A stretch of 64,000 nt of DNA from Sipunculus nudus (GCA_026874595.1 CM049316.1:67480676-67544675); one strand, 5' to 3'; numbered from the stretch's first letter, positions 35,096 through 46,312 are shown. Program-made: numbers and translations. The notes: generated by a model not told the origin, from the sequence alone.

Positions 35096-35666
35096 ACCGG
35101 AATGGAATTCTTCAGATGTAAATAGTTCTACAGCATTAAAAATTGAGGCTGTCCCCTTCACAATTAAAGCCAAGAACACCTTTGCTTCATTTGTTTAAAC
35201 TTGTTAAGAATTTTAATTGTAACTGTCGTTCGATCATCGTAGCATATACCAATCATTGTAGTTAGATTGCACTCCTCCTATATTTGGTTTCCATTTGGAT
35301 TTTACAGTAGTACAGAGGACAACGAATATATTTCGGTATGTAAATTGAAGGTATCCCTAATTTACATTCAGATAAAAAAATATCAGAGCTATGAGATCAC
35401 AGGATATTTCTAAGGAGTGTTTATGTAAGTTGACATGTCTTCCTTTTGATTTCATTTTTTAAAACTTTTTTACTTTTGCAGGAAGTAAATATTTTCATAA
35501 GCGTTTATCTTGCTTTTCTTTCAGCGACACAGTTTTCGGCCTTTCTCTCTGTGTTATTTACTAAAAAGAATTTTTATGTAAGCATTATATCGTCAAGTTA
35601 TATAAAGAGTATCCTCGCTTTTGGGTAAGCCTCATTTCTTGAGGGCTTATCAATAGTTTTTGTTAC

Positions 35667-35792
35667 CTGCGATAGGGAGCGTGATCACTGTTGATGTACC
35701 AATCGAGAAGCAGAACAATCCAGTCACGTGCTCAAATTTATCTCGCGTGACGAGATCTCCAAGAACTGCTGTCTGTAGGCTCATATAACCAG
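35667..35792 (-). CDS. Gene B exon 5, next to the retrotransposon
   Basis: 126 nt, open and alignable with gene A exon 5. Acceptor AG 35794-35793, donor GT 35666-35665. Only 15 bases separate this exon start from the left end of the LTR element at 35810, so most of the original polypyrimidine and branch-point region now lies 9.3 kb away. Splicing to this exon would need sites supplied by the LTR. Confidence 0.8.
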
Positions 35793-35809
35793 CTAAATAA
35801 GTGAAAGTA

Positions 35810-38038
35810 TGTGGTCGCGTAGACCGAGAATATCACTCGCACAGTCACCCAAATCACGAGACAATGTGAATGTATACGGTTTATTCCTTCCGTCCAGAAG
35901 GTAGAAACTTCCTGGAATATATAAATGTAACAAAGTATATTAATATACTGTTGAATATCGTATCACATAGTATATTCAACATATCATATATATAGTATTC
36001 AACGTATCCTATATAGTATTAAAGTAACAACAAAATATGTTTGGTTCACGCTGTCAACAAAGTACGTTTGTGACCATCAGTTAAAGTTCACGAAATTTAA
36101 TGTTAAAGGTCACAAGGTTTGTTTGACAATAATAGATCAGTGAGTTTAATTCATCAATTTCCTTTATGGCATGTGTGCATCACATTTGCCATTCAAAATT
36201 AATATGTTATAAGAGACCACCAAATAATTAGATACCATCTGATATGGGTATTCACTATTACATAATATGCAGGCTATTATGAGTATAAGAGTATACATAT
36301 ACTCAAGAGCAAGTATCATTAGTGTGCCATTATTTACAAAGTGTTTACGAGCACAGTATCATTGGTGTTCACTTACCAAAGTGTGTTTACACATAAGTAA
36401 TTCTGACACAAACTGAGTCATTATTAAAGGTGTGATTCTAGAGGGGGGTCAACTACAGAATTCTGACGATATCATTGTAACGTGTGTTCTACTATTACAA
36501 AAGATAATCTGCAAGTTATTAAAAGAAAAGATTTCCATTGAAGCTCCTGTTGTTAATCACAGCGTGTAATATTAACAATGTTTACTATCTCTATATGACT
36601 TACTTGTAAACACATTTTTATGTACCTGTTTCATGTATCATTTTTATGTATCTATCATCACAGAAACCAATCATAACTGATACAATGTTCAGTCAACCCA
36701 CTTTATGCTCTATACCCAAAGAAATGCTATTTTTACTTTTTTATAATAAACAATCATACACCAATGTTTTCTTGTGTGTTTTCACCAATCAGGGAGTAAT
36801 TATTTCATTCTCCTCCCTAACATAACATTTGAGAAATTAAACATAACACTCACATCCCAAAAGAGGATGGCATCCAGCCTGGGTGGCTGAGTAGAGATGA
36901 CAGGGTACAGACAAGGGGTCAGGCACATGTAGGTTTTCCTGTGGAATAGCAGTTGTCATGATATATTATGTGAAGACACCAATAATAACTTTATACAGGC
37001 ATTACACACTAGCGCCATCTGTCTTCCAGAAACATAACTAATACTACAAGTATTCAGAAATTACACTAGCGCCATCTGTCTTGTACAGACAAAACAAGTG
37101 ATTCTACATACTTTTCAAGTAGATTCATGGCATAGTGTTTCATAATAATACAATAGTAGTCCAGTCATAAATACAAATGTGACTAATAACATATTTAGCT
37201 GATTTACATGTATATGTTACTATAAAACCTGTATTCAGACATAACATCTCTGATATAACCATCAATGTGAAAACTCCAATTATTTACTTCCTGACAATAT
37301 GTTGGGATTTCCAATACACACAGACATGTAGGAGAATAACACACTAATATATAATGGTATATTCAGGAAAACAATATAATTGAACGTGGTATAATAAAGA
37401 AGTCGTGCGACAATCCTTTCACTATGGTCATCCTGTATACACGTGCCATGGTGCTTTCACTGAAATCATGTCATTATGAGCAATAACACATGAAACTATA
37501 TTTATAGTCTACGGTGGCATCGAGCATCAGGGAAAACAATATTATTCTCACGTACAATTACATATCTTTACACAGTTACAATAAAAAGTATTCTGACTCG
37601 AGAGAAACAACATGTCCGCTCCTTTTTCCAATCACATGGTTTAATGGACTATCAGTTATCGGTAAATAATATAAAATGTAACCAGGTAATCTGCCTGATT
37701 TTAGGGTAAGAAGGGACAATATGAATGATTAATAATGTTTAATCATCCTCCCTGAGTGTCTTGGAACATGAGACAGAAAGATGCTTCTTGATCTGATTCC
37801 TGACGAAATACTGGACTGTCTTTCACATACAGTTGGGCGGAAAAGGAAGTTGATCTTTTACCGTAATGAACCCTTACAGATAAACCATAATTGTTTAAAA
37901 AAAATAACTTTAAATTCACCACCAGGTGGCAGCACATCACCTTTCTTGACATGATCATTATAGATACTATAAAGGCTACCAGATGTCAGCACAGTACAGT
38001 TTATGCTATATGTACACGACCTAATAAACACTATCACA
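35810..38038 (-). repeat. 3' LTR of the Ty3/gypsy element (full, 2229 bases)
   Basis: It starts TGTGGTCGCG on plus and ends CTATCACA. Positions 36365-38038 match the 5' LTR closely; 35810-36364 have no counterpart there. TG/CA ends plus the AGTA duplication at the outer edge support the full length. Its left end lies 15 bases from gene B exon 5. Confidence 0.85.
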
Positions 38039-38345
38039 TTCACCCCCCTTTATCATTACTCGTCCCTGAGTAATAAAATGAATATCATTGTGTACTCAAC
38101 TACATAAGTGACTACATAAGGAACTGACAATGAAACCTCTCAGTTACATACATTAACATGCATTGGCACAAGTGTATGTAATACAAAAACATCGATCCAT
38201 GATGGTCATGTGTGCAGTGTCATGTGTACAGTGTTCTTAATAAAGGTTTATGCAGTTATGTCAATACAGAACGTGGCAATCTAAATGGGTTAGAGTGTTT
38301 CCCTGCTGTAGACCTTGTGCTCTTTCTTACTGTGTGCACTAGAGA

Positions 38346-38780
38346 TTATGTATCGGAAGTATCTCTGTTGGAGTCACTAGAATCACTAGAGAGAGAACTC
38401 TCAGGCTCGGTGCTAATCTGATTTTCATCTTCCTGGTGAACAATGGCAATAAAGTTTTCCTCACTAGTTTCACTAGAGTTTGTCGAGCTAGTCGAACGAG
38501 ATTTACGATTTCTAAGCTTCATTCGGAATCCTGTTTTGGTTGTTTTTGGACGTTGTACAGGTTTGTTTGAGTATAGAATGGGACATACTTTCAGTTCACA
38601 TCTGTTGACCCATTTATATTTTCCAAATCCATCAGCGGGTTGTATTTGATAAACATTCCTCTCATTCACAACATCCACCACTTTATAGACTTCACTGTGA
38701 TAGGCATTTTGAATTTTGTGGCGTCCTTTGAAACCTCTTTTCCTGTAATACACTCTCTGTCCAATATCAAGTGAGAATTC
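38346..38780 (-). CDS. Integrase C-terminal tail of the Ty3/gypsy element
   Basis: In frame with the pol frame after a single TAG. It begins EFSLDIGQRVYYRKRG, the barrel-like post-core domain that often binds DNA or chromatin, and ends in an acidic Ser/Asp-rich tail. The amber codon is most simply a point mutation. Confidence 0.75.
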   Translation of the reverse strand, partial: EFSLDIGQRVYYRKRGFKGRHKIQNAYHSEVYKVVDVVNERNVYQIQPADGFGKYKWVNRCELKVCPILYSNKPVQRPKTTKTGFRMKLRNRKSRSTSSTNSSETSEENFIAIVHQEDENQISTEPESSLSSDSSDSNRDTSDT

Positions 38781-41462
38781 CTAAGCTCGTTTGTCTGTGT
38801 ACTGTTTTCTCTTTTCTAACGCTTGTGCTAGACGTCTCCTTACTATCTTGTAAGCGTTTTGTAACCTGCTCTGGTGAAAAGCTATCCACTGATTTACACT
38901 GGTGGATGGAGATTCTTGTACTAGGCCCAGAAGGTTATCTATCGGTAGTTTTGGATCTCTCCCATACAAGAGGTAGAAAGGTGAAAAACCTGTGCTTGTG
39001 TGAGGAGTAGTATTGTAAGCATACACAATTTCTGTGAGGTGTTCAGGCCATTTGCGTTTTGCTTGTGCAGGCAAAGTTCTCAAAAGATCATGCATAGTAG
39101 CATTAAATCGTTCACATTGTCCGTTTGATTGCGGATGGTATGCTGTTGTTCTGGTTTTCTTAGTACCATAAAGACGACAAAGTTGTTTTATGACCTGACT
39201 TTCAAAGTCTCTGCCTTGATCAGAGTGTAATCTGGTTGGTGCACCAAAACGAAAGAACCATTCCTGTACTAAGATTCTCGCGACTGTATTAGCGGTTTGA
39301 TCTCTTGTAGGTACAGCAACTGTCCATTTTGTGAATGTGTCAGTCATGACGAGTATATTTTCCATACCATTCGTAGCTTTCTCTAGTACCGTAAAGTCTA
39401 TGGCAAGTACCTCCAGTGGGTGTGTTGCCTCAATAGTACCTAATGGAGTCTTTACTTTGACCTCTTTACCGATTAAACATGGTTCACAATGAGCAATATA
39501 TTCTCTAGTTTCCTTGTCCATACGTGGCCAGTAACAACGTGCCCTGATCAAAGCTAGTGTTCTATCTATGCCTTGATGTCCTTGTTTGTCATGTAATGAC
39601 TGAAGTACCTCTGATTTGAGCTGGCTTGGAAGCAGTACCTGTCTACAAATACCTACATCAGGATTTTGTACAACTCTATAGTATACGTCATCTTGTTCCT
39701 CAATTCGCTCCAACTGTCTAATCAATAATTGGACCTCAGCAGACTCTTTCTGTCTGTCTGCCCTACCTGGCTTTTCTTTATTGTGCAGTTTAAGCTCTAT
39801 GAATCTCCCTATAACCGGATCCTGTCTCTGAAGATCAGAAAGTCCGCCAGGTGTCACTGTTGCTAGGGTTGTAGCAAACATCTGATTGGTTTGTCCTTGT
39901 ACAGGCTTACTGCTGTTTGAGATAGTTACATCCTCCCAAATGCTGTTTTGTAGTGATAGGGATAATGATGTACCTGTTAAGTACTGACTGCAGACATCAG
40001 ATCCACTTACTGTGTTCGGAGTAGAACGTATCTTTCTCGACAATGCGTCAGCGTTCTGGTTATTTTTGCCGGGTTTATATTCCATAGTAAAATCAAATCC
40101 AGCTAATGCGGATGCCCACTGCTGTTCGATGGCCTGAAGTTTTGATTTCTTCATGAGATAAGTCAAGGGGTTGTTATCTGTTTTGACGACAAATCTGGAA
40201 GCCATCAGATAATCTCGCCATTTATCAACAACTGCCCACTTTAAAGCTAGTGTCTCTAACTTCATTGAACTGAAATCACTCATCTTTTTCTCAGAAGGCC
40301 TTAGAGCACGGCTTGCATAGGCAATGACTCTCACTTTGTTTCCTTGGTTCTGACTCAATATGGCCCCTAAACCATCTTTAGATGCATCAATTTCGAGAAT
40401 GAACGGAATAGTGAAGTCTGGGTACCCTAAAACTGGTGTGGTTGTGAGACACTCCTTCAATTGACAAAAAGCTTCTTCATGACAAGTCCTCCATCTGTTT
40501 CCTATTTTAGCTGTTCTCTTCTCTTTTTTCATATCTCCTATTAGTGCATAGAGAGGTTTGGCTACTGTGGCAAATTTGTTAACGAACCGTCTATAATAGG
40601 CTGCCAATCCCATGAATTGTCTGAGAGTTTTTAGAGTTTGTGGTCTTTCCCATTCCCGGACAGCTGCAAATTTATCAGGGTCCGTCTTGACGCCCTCGGG
40701 GGTCACGATGTGTCCTAAAAACTTTACCTCAGACACAAAAAATGTACACTTCTTTGGTTCAAGTTTTAGATTGTGCTGACGCAACCTAGCGAAAGTGGTT
40801 TCTAGTCTTTGCAAGTGTTCATCTATGGTTCGGCTAAACACTAACACATCATCTAAATATACCAACAAAATGCGTAGGATTTCCTCTCGAAATACTCTTC
40901 CCATCAGGCGTTGGAATGTCGCGGGGCTGTTCGATAATCCGAATGGCATCCTTAAATATTCAAATAAACCCATTGGTGTGGTAAACGCAGTACGATAACG
41001 ATGTTCTGGAGTTAACTCAACTTGGTTGTATGCTGCGGTTAGATCAAGACTGGAGAAATACTTAGCTCCACTCATGGATTCTAGCGATTCCTCGATTCTG
41101 GGTAGAGGATAGACATCTCGGCGCACTTTCTGATTAACCTTTCGAAAATCTACACACAGTCTGATCCCGCCTGTCTTTTTGTGTACTATGACAATCGGTG
41201 ACGCGAAATCTGAGCTACTCTCAGTAATGATGCCTTTTCGAAGAAGTTCCTCTAAGTGTGCCTTAAATTCATTCCACAAGTGTGGAGGTACTCTCCTATA
41301 AGGTTGACATATAGGTGTAGAATCTTCCATGTTGATTTTGTGTTGAATTGTTGGTATAACACCAAGTGGCTCCCTCTCCTGATAAAAGATATCAGCATAC
41401 TGCTGTAAGAGATGTTCCATCTGTTTTTTTCTGTCTGGGATTACCTTGAAAATTGGTAACAT
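38781..41462 (-). CDS. RT, RNase H and integrase of the Ty3/gypsy element
   Basis: 893 residues in one open frame. RT: CVDFRKVN, FSSLDLTAAYNQV, MPFGLSNSPATFQRLM and the active site YLDD (202-205). RNase H acidic residues about D359 (ILEIDAS), E403 and D429 (TDNNPLTYL), then ADALSRKI. Integrase zinc domain H624, H629, C659, C662; catalytic D689, D748 and E784, the last two with the classical 35-residue spacing. The frame ends at TAG 38783-38781 and clear integrase C-terminal sequence continues in frame behind it. Confidence 0.9.
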   Translation of the reverse strand: MLPIFKVIPDRKKQMEHLLQQYADIFYQEREPLGVIPTIQHKINMEDSTPICQPYRRVPPHLWNEFKAHLEELLRKGIITESSSDFASPIVIVHKKTGGIRLCVDFRKVNQKVRRDVYPLPRIEESLESMSGAKYFSSLDLTAAYNQVELTPEHRYRTAFTTPMGLFEYLRMPFGLSNSPATFQRLMGRVFREEILRILLVYLDDVLVFSRTIDEHLQRLETTFARLRQHNLKLEPKKCTFFVSEVKFLGHIVTPEGVKTDPDKFAAVREWERPQTLKTLRQFMGLAAYYRRFVNKFATVAKPLYALIGDMKKEKRTAKIGNRWRTCHEEAFCQLKECLTTTPVLGYPDFTIPFILEIDASKDGLGAILSQNQGNKVRVIAYASRALRPSEKKMSDFSSMKLETLALKWAVVDKWRDYLMASRFVVKTDNNPLTYLMKKSKLQAIEQQWASALAGFDFTMEYKPGKNNQNADALSRKIRSTPNTVSGSDVCSQYLTGTSLSLSLQNSIWEDVTISNSSKPVQGQTNQMFATTLATVTPGGLSDLQRQDPVIGRFIELKLHNKEKPGRADRQKESAEVQLLIRQLERIEEQDDVYYRVVQNPDVGICRQVLLPSQLKSEVLQSLHDKQGHQGIDRTLALIRARCYWPRMDKETREYIAHCEPCLIGKEVKVKTPLGTIEATHPLEVLAIDFTVLEKATNGMENILVMTDTFTKWTVAVPTRDQTANTVARILVQEWFFRFGAPTRLHSDQGRDFESQVIKQLCRLYGTKKTRTTAYHPQSNGQCERFNATMHDLLRTLPAQAKRKWPEHLTEIVYAYNTTPHTSTGFSPFYLLYGRDPKLPIDNLLGLVQESPSTSVNQWIAFHQSRLQNAYKIVRRRLAQALEKRKQYTDKRA

Positions 41463-41556
41463 CTGGAAGGTGTACAGTAGTCTTTGGAATCTCTGTTGAT
41501 GAACGTGCTATCTTGAGTCGTTCTGCATCCTCGAATATCTCAAGATTATGCTTGAC

Positions 41557-42282
41557 CTATTGGATAGCTGAAACAGTTGCTATTCGCGTTCTGGGCTTAA
41601 GAGTGACTTCCCTGTCTAAAAAGTTAGCAACTCTTAGGATAGTATTACCCTTATCTGTTATAAGATATGGTGTAACAGCAACCCCTGGAATACCACAATT
41701 AATTCCTTCTATCAGTCCAACACCTGTGTCTAGCTTTTTGAATGTTGTTCTTATGTGAGATATACTCCCTTGAGGAAGATTCGCTCCATCAGTAGATACT
41801 CTGACAAAACCAGTTTGGCTGTTGTTATTCTGTGCCTGTGTATCACTTAGGATAGCTTGAAATGATGGCATAAACTTCAGTATGTTAGTACCTATAATTC
41901 CTCGGAATTGAGACTGTCCTGTTGGTTTAGTGATAATGATGCCTCTCTCTGGTATTTTTATTCCTTCAATTTCTATGTCCATCACAGCTATTCCTTCATA
42001 TGGGATTTCCAGACCGTTTGAAGCCGTTAAGTCTAGCCAATCAGTTGTAGGGAGAAATGTTACTTGATCTCTGAGCTTTTCTTTGAACAAATCCATAGGC
42101 AAAGTGGAAACATCAGATCCAGTATCTACCAAGCATTCGATTACTGTTCCTGCAAAGGAGACTGAAATGGTAGGTCTTGATCCAACAGTTTTATTAAGTA
42201 ACTGAGCTAGTTGACTGCTATCTGGTTTTGAAGTATCTGTTGTCGATCTGGCGGCCTGTGTTACCTTGGCTGCCTCTTCCAA
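41557..42282 (-). CDS. Aspartic protease region of the Ty3/gypsy element
   Basis: 241 residues open, overlapping gag by 22 bases in the -1 frame. The catalytic motif DTGS (residues 53-56, in CLVDTGSDVSTLP) is intact, followed by the expected hydrophobic IIGTNIL near the protease C-terminus. A TAG at 41559-41557 interrupts the frame; sequence resembling the linker to RT continues in frame beyond it until a frame change near 41450-41460. Confidence 0.8.
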   Translation of the reverse strand: MEEAAKVTQAARSTTDTSKPDSSQLAQLLNKTVGSRPTISVSFAGTVIECLVDTGSDVSTLPMDLFKEKLRDQVTFLPTTDWLDLTASNGLEIPYEGIAVMDIEIEGIKIPERGIIITKPTGQSQFRGIIGTNILKFMPSFQAILSDTQAQNNNSQTGFVRVSTDGANLPQGSISHIRTTFKKLDTGVGLIEGINCGIPGVAVTPYLITDKGNTILRVANFLDREVTLKPRTRIATVSAIQ

Positions 42283-43169
42283 GTCTTTTTTTTCTTCTTA
42301 CGGCAATTCACTTCCTTATGATAAGGTTTATGACAATAATTACATATGAATTTTGGTCTTGCTCCTATGAATCTGTCACTAGGTGGGGCTGCAGCAGCGC
42401 TAGCTAGAGACGCAAAACCCTGAGTCATAACCTTCATAAGTTCTTCCTGCTGTTTGGCTAGTAGCTGTTGTTGTTCCTGTTGTTGCTCTAAAACTTTGGT
42501 CAAAGTGACTTGAGCCTGGACCAATTCTGACAAACCAGCTGGGACTTGTTGTGCATGAGATTTACCACCGGGTGTGTTTTTGTAGATCTTTATCGCATAA
42601 TCACGGAGATCTTTGAAAGTAATATCAGGTTGAGTCTCAATCTTGTTGCACATATCCGTATACAAACGATGATCTTCTATCCCATCCACGAATCGGCTCC
42701 TGAGCGTTTTATCTTTGTTCGTAATGCAGGTATGATCCACCTTAATCGCACGATCTGCCAATTCCAATAACGCATGCGAAAATTCTCTGAGCGTTTCTCC
42801 TTTCCGTCTCTTCCTGCCATGGAATTCACTGACTAGTTGTGAAGACGATAGCCTTTCTCCAAATTCACATTCCAGTAGCTTGAAAATCTCCTCTGGATTT
42901 GCTCGTTCAGAATCGGTTAGGAGTCTGATCTCTTTCTTGGCATCACCTTCAAGATGTGTAATTATAAATTCACTAGCAACTTCTCCTGTCAAGTCCATAT
43001 TGGTGATCCAGCTGCTAGCTTCTTGTAACCAGTCCTCGAGCTTATCCGGGTCCCCATCATATTTGGCAAGTTTTTTTGCAGAGTACAACAGTTTGGATGG
43101 TTGTGACTTACCAGCCATTAATTTCTGGAGAGACTCGATCTGACTCTTGAGCTCCTCTACTTCCCCCAT
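42261..43169 (-). CDS. Gag of the Ty3/gypsy element
   Basis: 302 residues from ATG 43169 (MGEVEELKSQ), the first Met with typical gag sequence after it. The open frame extends up to 43328 but those residues look like translated leader. It has a coiled-coil-like Gln/Glu-rich stretch, then one zinc knuckle near the C-terminus, C-x2-C-x4-H-x4-C (CNYCHKPYHKEVNC), for RNA binding, and a Lys-rich tail. The frame ends 22 bases inside the protease frame, just after an A8 run (42293-42286). Confidence 0.8.
   Translation of the reverse strand: MGEVEELKSQIESLQKLMAGKSQPSKLLYSAKKLAKYDGDPDKLEDWLQEASSWITNMDLTGEVASEFIITHLEGDAKKEIRLLTDSERANPEEIFKLLECEFGERLSSSQLVSEFHGRKRRKGETLREFSHALLELADRAIKVDHTCITNKDKTLRSRFVDGIEDHRLYTDMCNKIETQPDITFKDLRDYAIKIYKNTPGGKSHAQQVPAGLSELVQAQVTLTKVLEQQQEQQQLLAKQQEELMKVMTQGFASLASAAAAPPSDRFIGARPKFICNYCHKPYHKEVNCRKKKKKTWKRQPR
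42286..42293 (-). promoter_or_regulatory. Putative -1 frameshift slip site between gag and protease
   Basis: A run of eight A on the coding strand within the 22-base overlap region of the gag and protease frames. The two frames are related by -1, the usual direction for A-rich slippery sites in retroelements. No downstream stem-loop was tested. Confidence 0.45.
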
Positions 43170-43484
43170 GATGTAACGGGTTCTCAGGTCACAAGTATTG
43201 ATAACAACTGGTGAAAGTTTAAAGACGCCCTGACTGTTATGGAGTACAATTACATCACTCAGTATTGTACATGTCCCACAATGTACAGTGGGAAAACATA
43301 ATATAACATATAGGACTATGGGTATCATATCAGTGTGTGTGGTGTGAGGAGTACAGTATCTGAAAAATCTGTTTTCACACCGTGATGTGTATACTAACCA
43401 GTATAGTCATCAAGTATCAACGTACATGTGAACATCAAAAGTATATGAAATATTCTCAAAGTGTCACTCTGATGCATATACATG

Positions 43485-45154
43485 TGTTCACTTACCAAAG
43501 TGTGTTTACCCATAAGTAATTCTGACACAAACTGAGTCATTATTAAAGGTGTGATTCTAAAGGTGGTCAACTACAGAATTCTGAGGATTTCATTGTAACG
43601 TGTGTTCTACTATTACAAAAGATAATCTGCAAGTTATTAAAAGAAAAGAATTCAATTGAAGCTCCTGTTGTTAATCACAGCGTGTAATATTAACAATGTT
43701 TACTATCTCTATATGACTTACTTGTAAACACATTTTTATGTACCTGTTTCATGTATCATTTTTATGTATCTGTCATCACAGAAACAAATCATAACTGATA
43801 CAATGTTCAGTCAACCCACTTTATGCTCTATACCCAAAGAAATGCTATTTTTTCTTGTTATAATAAACAATCATACACCGATGTTTTCTTGTGTGTTTTC
43901 ACCAATCAGGGAGTAATTATTTCATTCTCCTCCCTAACATAACATTTGAGAAATTAAACATAACACTCACATCCCAAAAGAGGATGGCATCCAGCCTGGG
44001 TGGCTGGGTAGAGATGACAGGGTACAGACAAGGGGTCTGGCACATGTAGGTTTTCCTGTGGAATAGCAGTTGTCATGATATATTATGTGAAGACACCAAT
44101 AATAACTTTATACAGGCATTACACACTAGCGCCATATGTCTTCCAGAGACATAACTAATACTACAAGTATTCAGAAATTACACTAGCGCCATCTGTCTTG
44201 TACAGACAAAACAAGTGATTCTACATACTTTTCAAGTAGATTCATGGCATAGTGTTTCATAATAATACAATAGTAGTCTAGTCATAAATACAAATGTGAC
44301 TAATAACATATTTAGCTGATTTACATGTATATGTTACTATAAAACCTGTATTCAGACATAACATCTCTGATATAACCATCAATGTGAAAACTCCAATTAT
44401 TTACTTCCTGACAATATGTTGGGATTTCCAATACATACAGACATGTAGGAGAATAACACACTAATATATAATGGTGTATTCAGGAAAACAATATAATTGA
44501 ACGTGGTATAATAAACAAGTCGTGCGACAATCCTTTCACTATGGTCATCCTGTATACACGTGCCATGGTGCTTTCACCGAAATCATGTCATTATGAGCAA
44601 TAACACATGAAACTATATTTATAGTCTACGGTGGCATCGAGCATCAGGGAAAACAATATTATTCTCACGTACAATTACATATCTTTACACAGTTACAATA
44701 AAAAGTATTCTGACTCGAGAGAAACAACATGTCCGCTCCTTTTTCCAATCACATGGTTTAATGGACTATCAGTTATCGGTAAATAATATAAAATGTAACC
44801 AAGTAATCTGCCTGATTAAGGGTAAGAAGGGACAATATGAATGATTAATAATGTTTAATCATCCTCCCTGAGTGTCTTGGAACATGAGACAGAAAGATGC
44901 TTCTTGATCTGATTCCTGACGAAATACTGGACTGTCTTTCACATACAGTTGGGCGGAAAAGGAAGTTAAACTTTTACCGTAATGAACCCTTACAGATAAA
45001 CCATAATTGTTTTAAAAAAATAACTTTAAATTCACCACCAGGTGGCAGCACATCACCTTTCTTGACATGATCATTATAGATACTATAAAGGCTACCAGAT
45101 GTCAGCACAGTACAGTTTATGCTATATGTACACGACCTAATAAACACTATCACA
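43485..45154 (-). repeat. 5' LTR of the Ty3/gypsy element (truncated inner side)
   Basis: 1670 bases, 98-99% similar to 36366-38038 by hand count. The inner 556 bases of the 3' LTR are missing, and no primer binding site is recognisable just inside (43440-43484). A deletion of the U5 end plus primer site is the simplest explanation. Confidence 0.8.
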
Positions 45155-45464
45155 AGTATTTTGAGAGGTTATTAATAAATCAAATTAATGATGAGATATG
45201 TCACAATTTGTTATATTTACAAATCCTATAAACGTCTTGTTTCGTCTCATTTTTTTAACGTTATATAAACAATTTCCACGAGCATCCGCACTAAATCACG
45301 TTAGCTGTGTTCCGTTTCTGTGATCAAGTTACAACTTAATAGGCTAACAGTAAATTTCATTAGTCCACCTTTAGTGTTGAATTAGTGTTGAAGTGTACAA
45401 TAGGCATCTGTATAGTTTATAGTTAAGACGTGTGTATTTGTGTGTGTGCAAACAAAACAGTTAC

Positions 45465-45962
45465 TTGTCATTCCCCCGGTGAAACCAGCATATATACCAA
45501 AGGCCAAACAGCCTTCCAGGACATGCGAAACTGGGACTAATATTCCGACGACAAATCCACTAAATCCCAGAACGACCACCCACCAATATCCAACATTATC
45601 TCCAATGGAACCGTATATAGGTCGTAAGACAGCACTGGTTATTCTCATTATAGTCACAGCAAACGCCGCCTTTTTCTTTTCTACTCCGACTGACTCAAGT
45701 CTTGCTGAAAAAAAGAAATAAGCTATCACGTGACCTGCCAGTATCATAGCGGAGCTGATTAAGAACAGGGGTACCCGGATGTTGCAACAAACTGTAAAAT
45801 CGAAAATGCCTCGTATGAAAGATTTGAAAGTGAATTTTATTTTGCTATGCGAGGCTCCTTCCTTTCCTGGTGTGTAGAATGGTCGCAAGATGGCACCACA
45901 TACTGCAGCTTGAAGTTGAATTGCGCCGAGAAAAAGGACTGCCCCTCTCCACCCGTACTCGT
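45465..45962 (-). CDS. Gene B exon 4 with altered last base
   Basis: 498 nt, open, same phase as in gene A. The last exon base is A where gene A has G, so the donor becomes A|GTAACT and the split codon changes from Ala to Thr. Several otherwise conserved residues differ (for example MGIT of gene A is MRIT). The intron that follows holds the Ty3/gypsy element. Confidence 0.75.
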
Positions 45963-46165
45963 CTATATATGAAAAATACAGACAGAGAAGCATTATATCT
46001 CTTCGTATATCTCCACGCACGTACAAACTAACCCCCTTACCCTTCATACACGTAGAAAGCTCTTTTGTCAGAGATGCAGGAATGACACAACATACCATGT
46101 CAAAAGTGTGTCTTTAAGCGTCAAATTTCGTGCGGACCGTTGGAAATAAAAACGGCAAACCTGAC

Positions 46166-46312
46166 CAATGAGTACGCGGGTGATGAGTGGCAAACCGATG
46201 GTACCCAGCCCTAATCCGAACGCAAACAGCCCCATCGCCAGAGAACGACGTTTGCTGAAGTACTGGAGAACAACAAGAATCGAACACATTGCATAACATC
46301 CGATACCAAGAC
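46166..46312 (-). CDS. Gene B exon 3 with weakened donor
   Basis: 147 nt encoding the SLC16 motif (YFSKRRSLAMG here). The acceptor AG 46314-46313 is normal. The donor reads GTCAGG where gene A has GTAAGG, a change at intron position +3 expected to weaken splicing. Confidence 0.75.

Larger units (their letters stand above)
35810..45154 (-). mobile_element. Ty3/gypsy LTR retrotransposon in intron 4 of gene B
   Basis: Coding direction minus. The 3' LTR is 35810-38038 and the 5' LTR is 43485-45154. Outer ends are TG...CA, and AGTA at 35806-35809 and 45155-45158 is a 4-base target duplication. The empty site AGTA survives at 12951-12954 of block A. Internal order gag (43169-42261), protease (42282-41557), RT-RNase H-integrase (41462-38781) and an integrase C-terminal tail (to 38346). 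A polypurine tract (minus GATAAAGGGGGGTGAA, 38054-38039) abuts the 3' LTR. Aligned LTR parts differ at about 25 of 1670 positions by hand count. Two in-frame TAG codons and a frame change make this copy non-autonomous, but only lightly damaged. Confidence 0.9.

Noticed and set aside
36366..45154. Taking the LTR element as 36366-45154 with 1.67 kb LTRs on both sides
   Set aside because: Although both ends would be TG...CA, the left flank then lacks a target duplication. Using 35810 gives AGTA on both sides and matches the empty site in block A.
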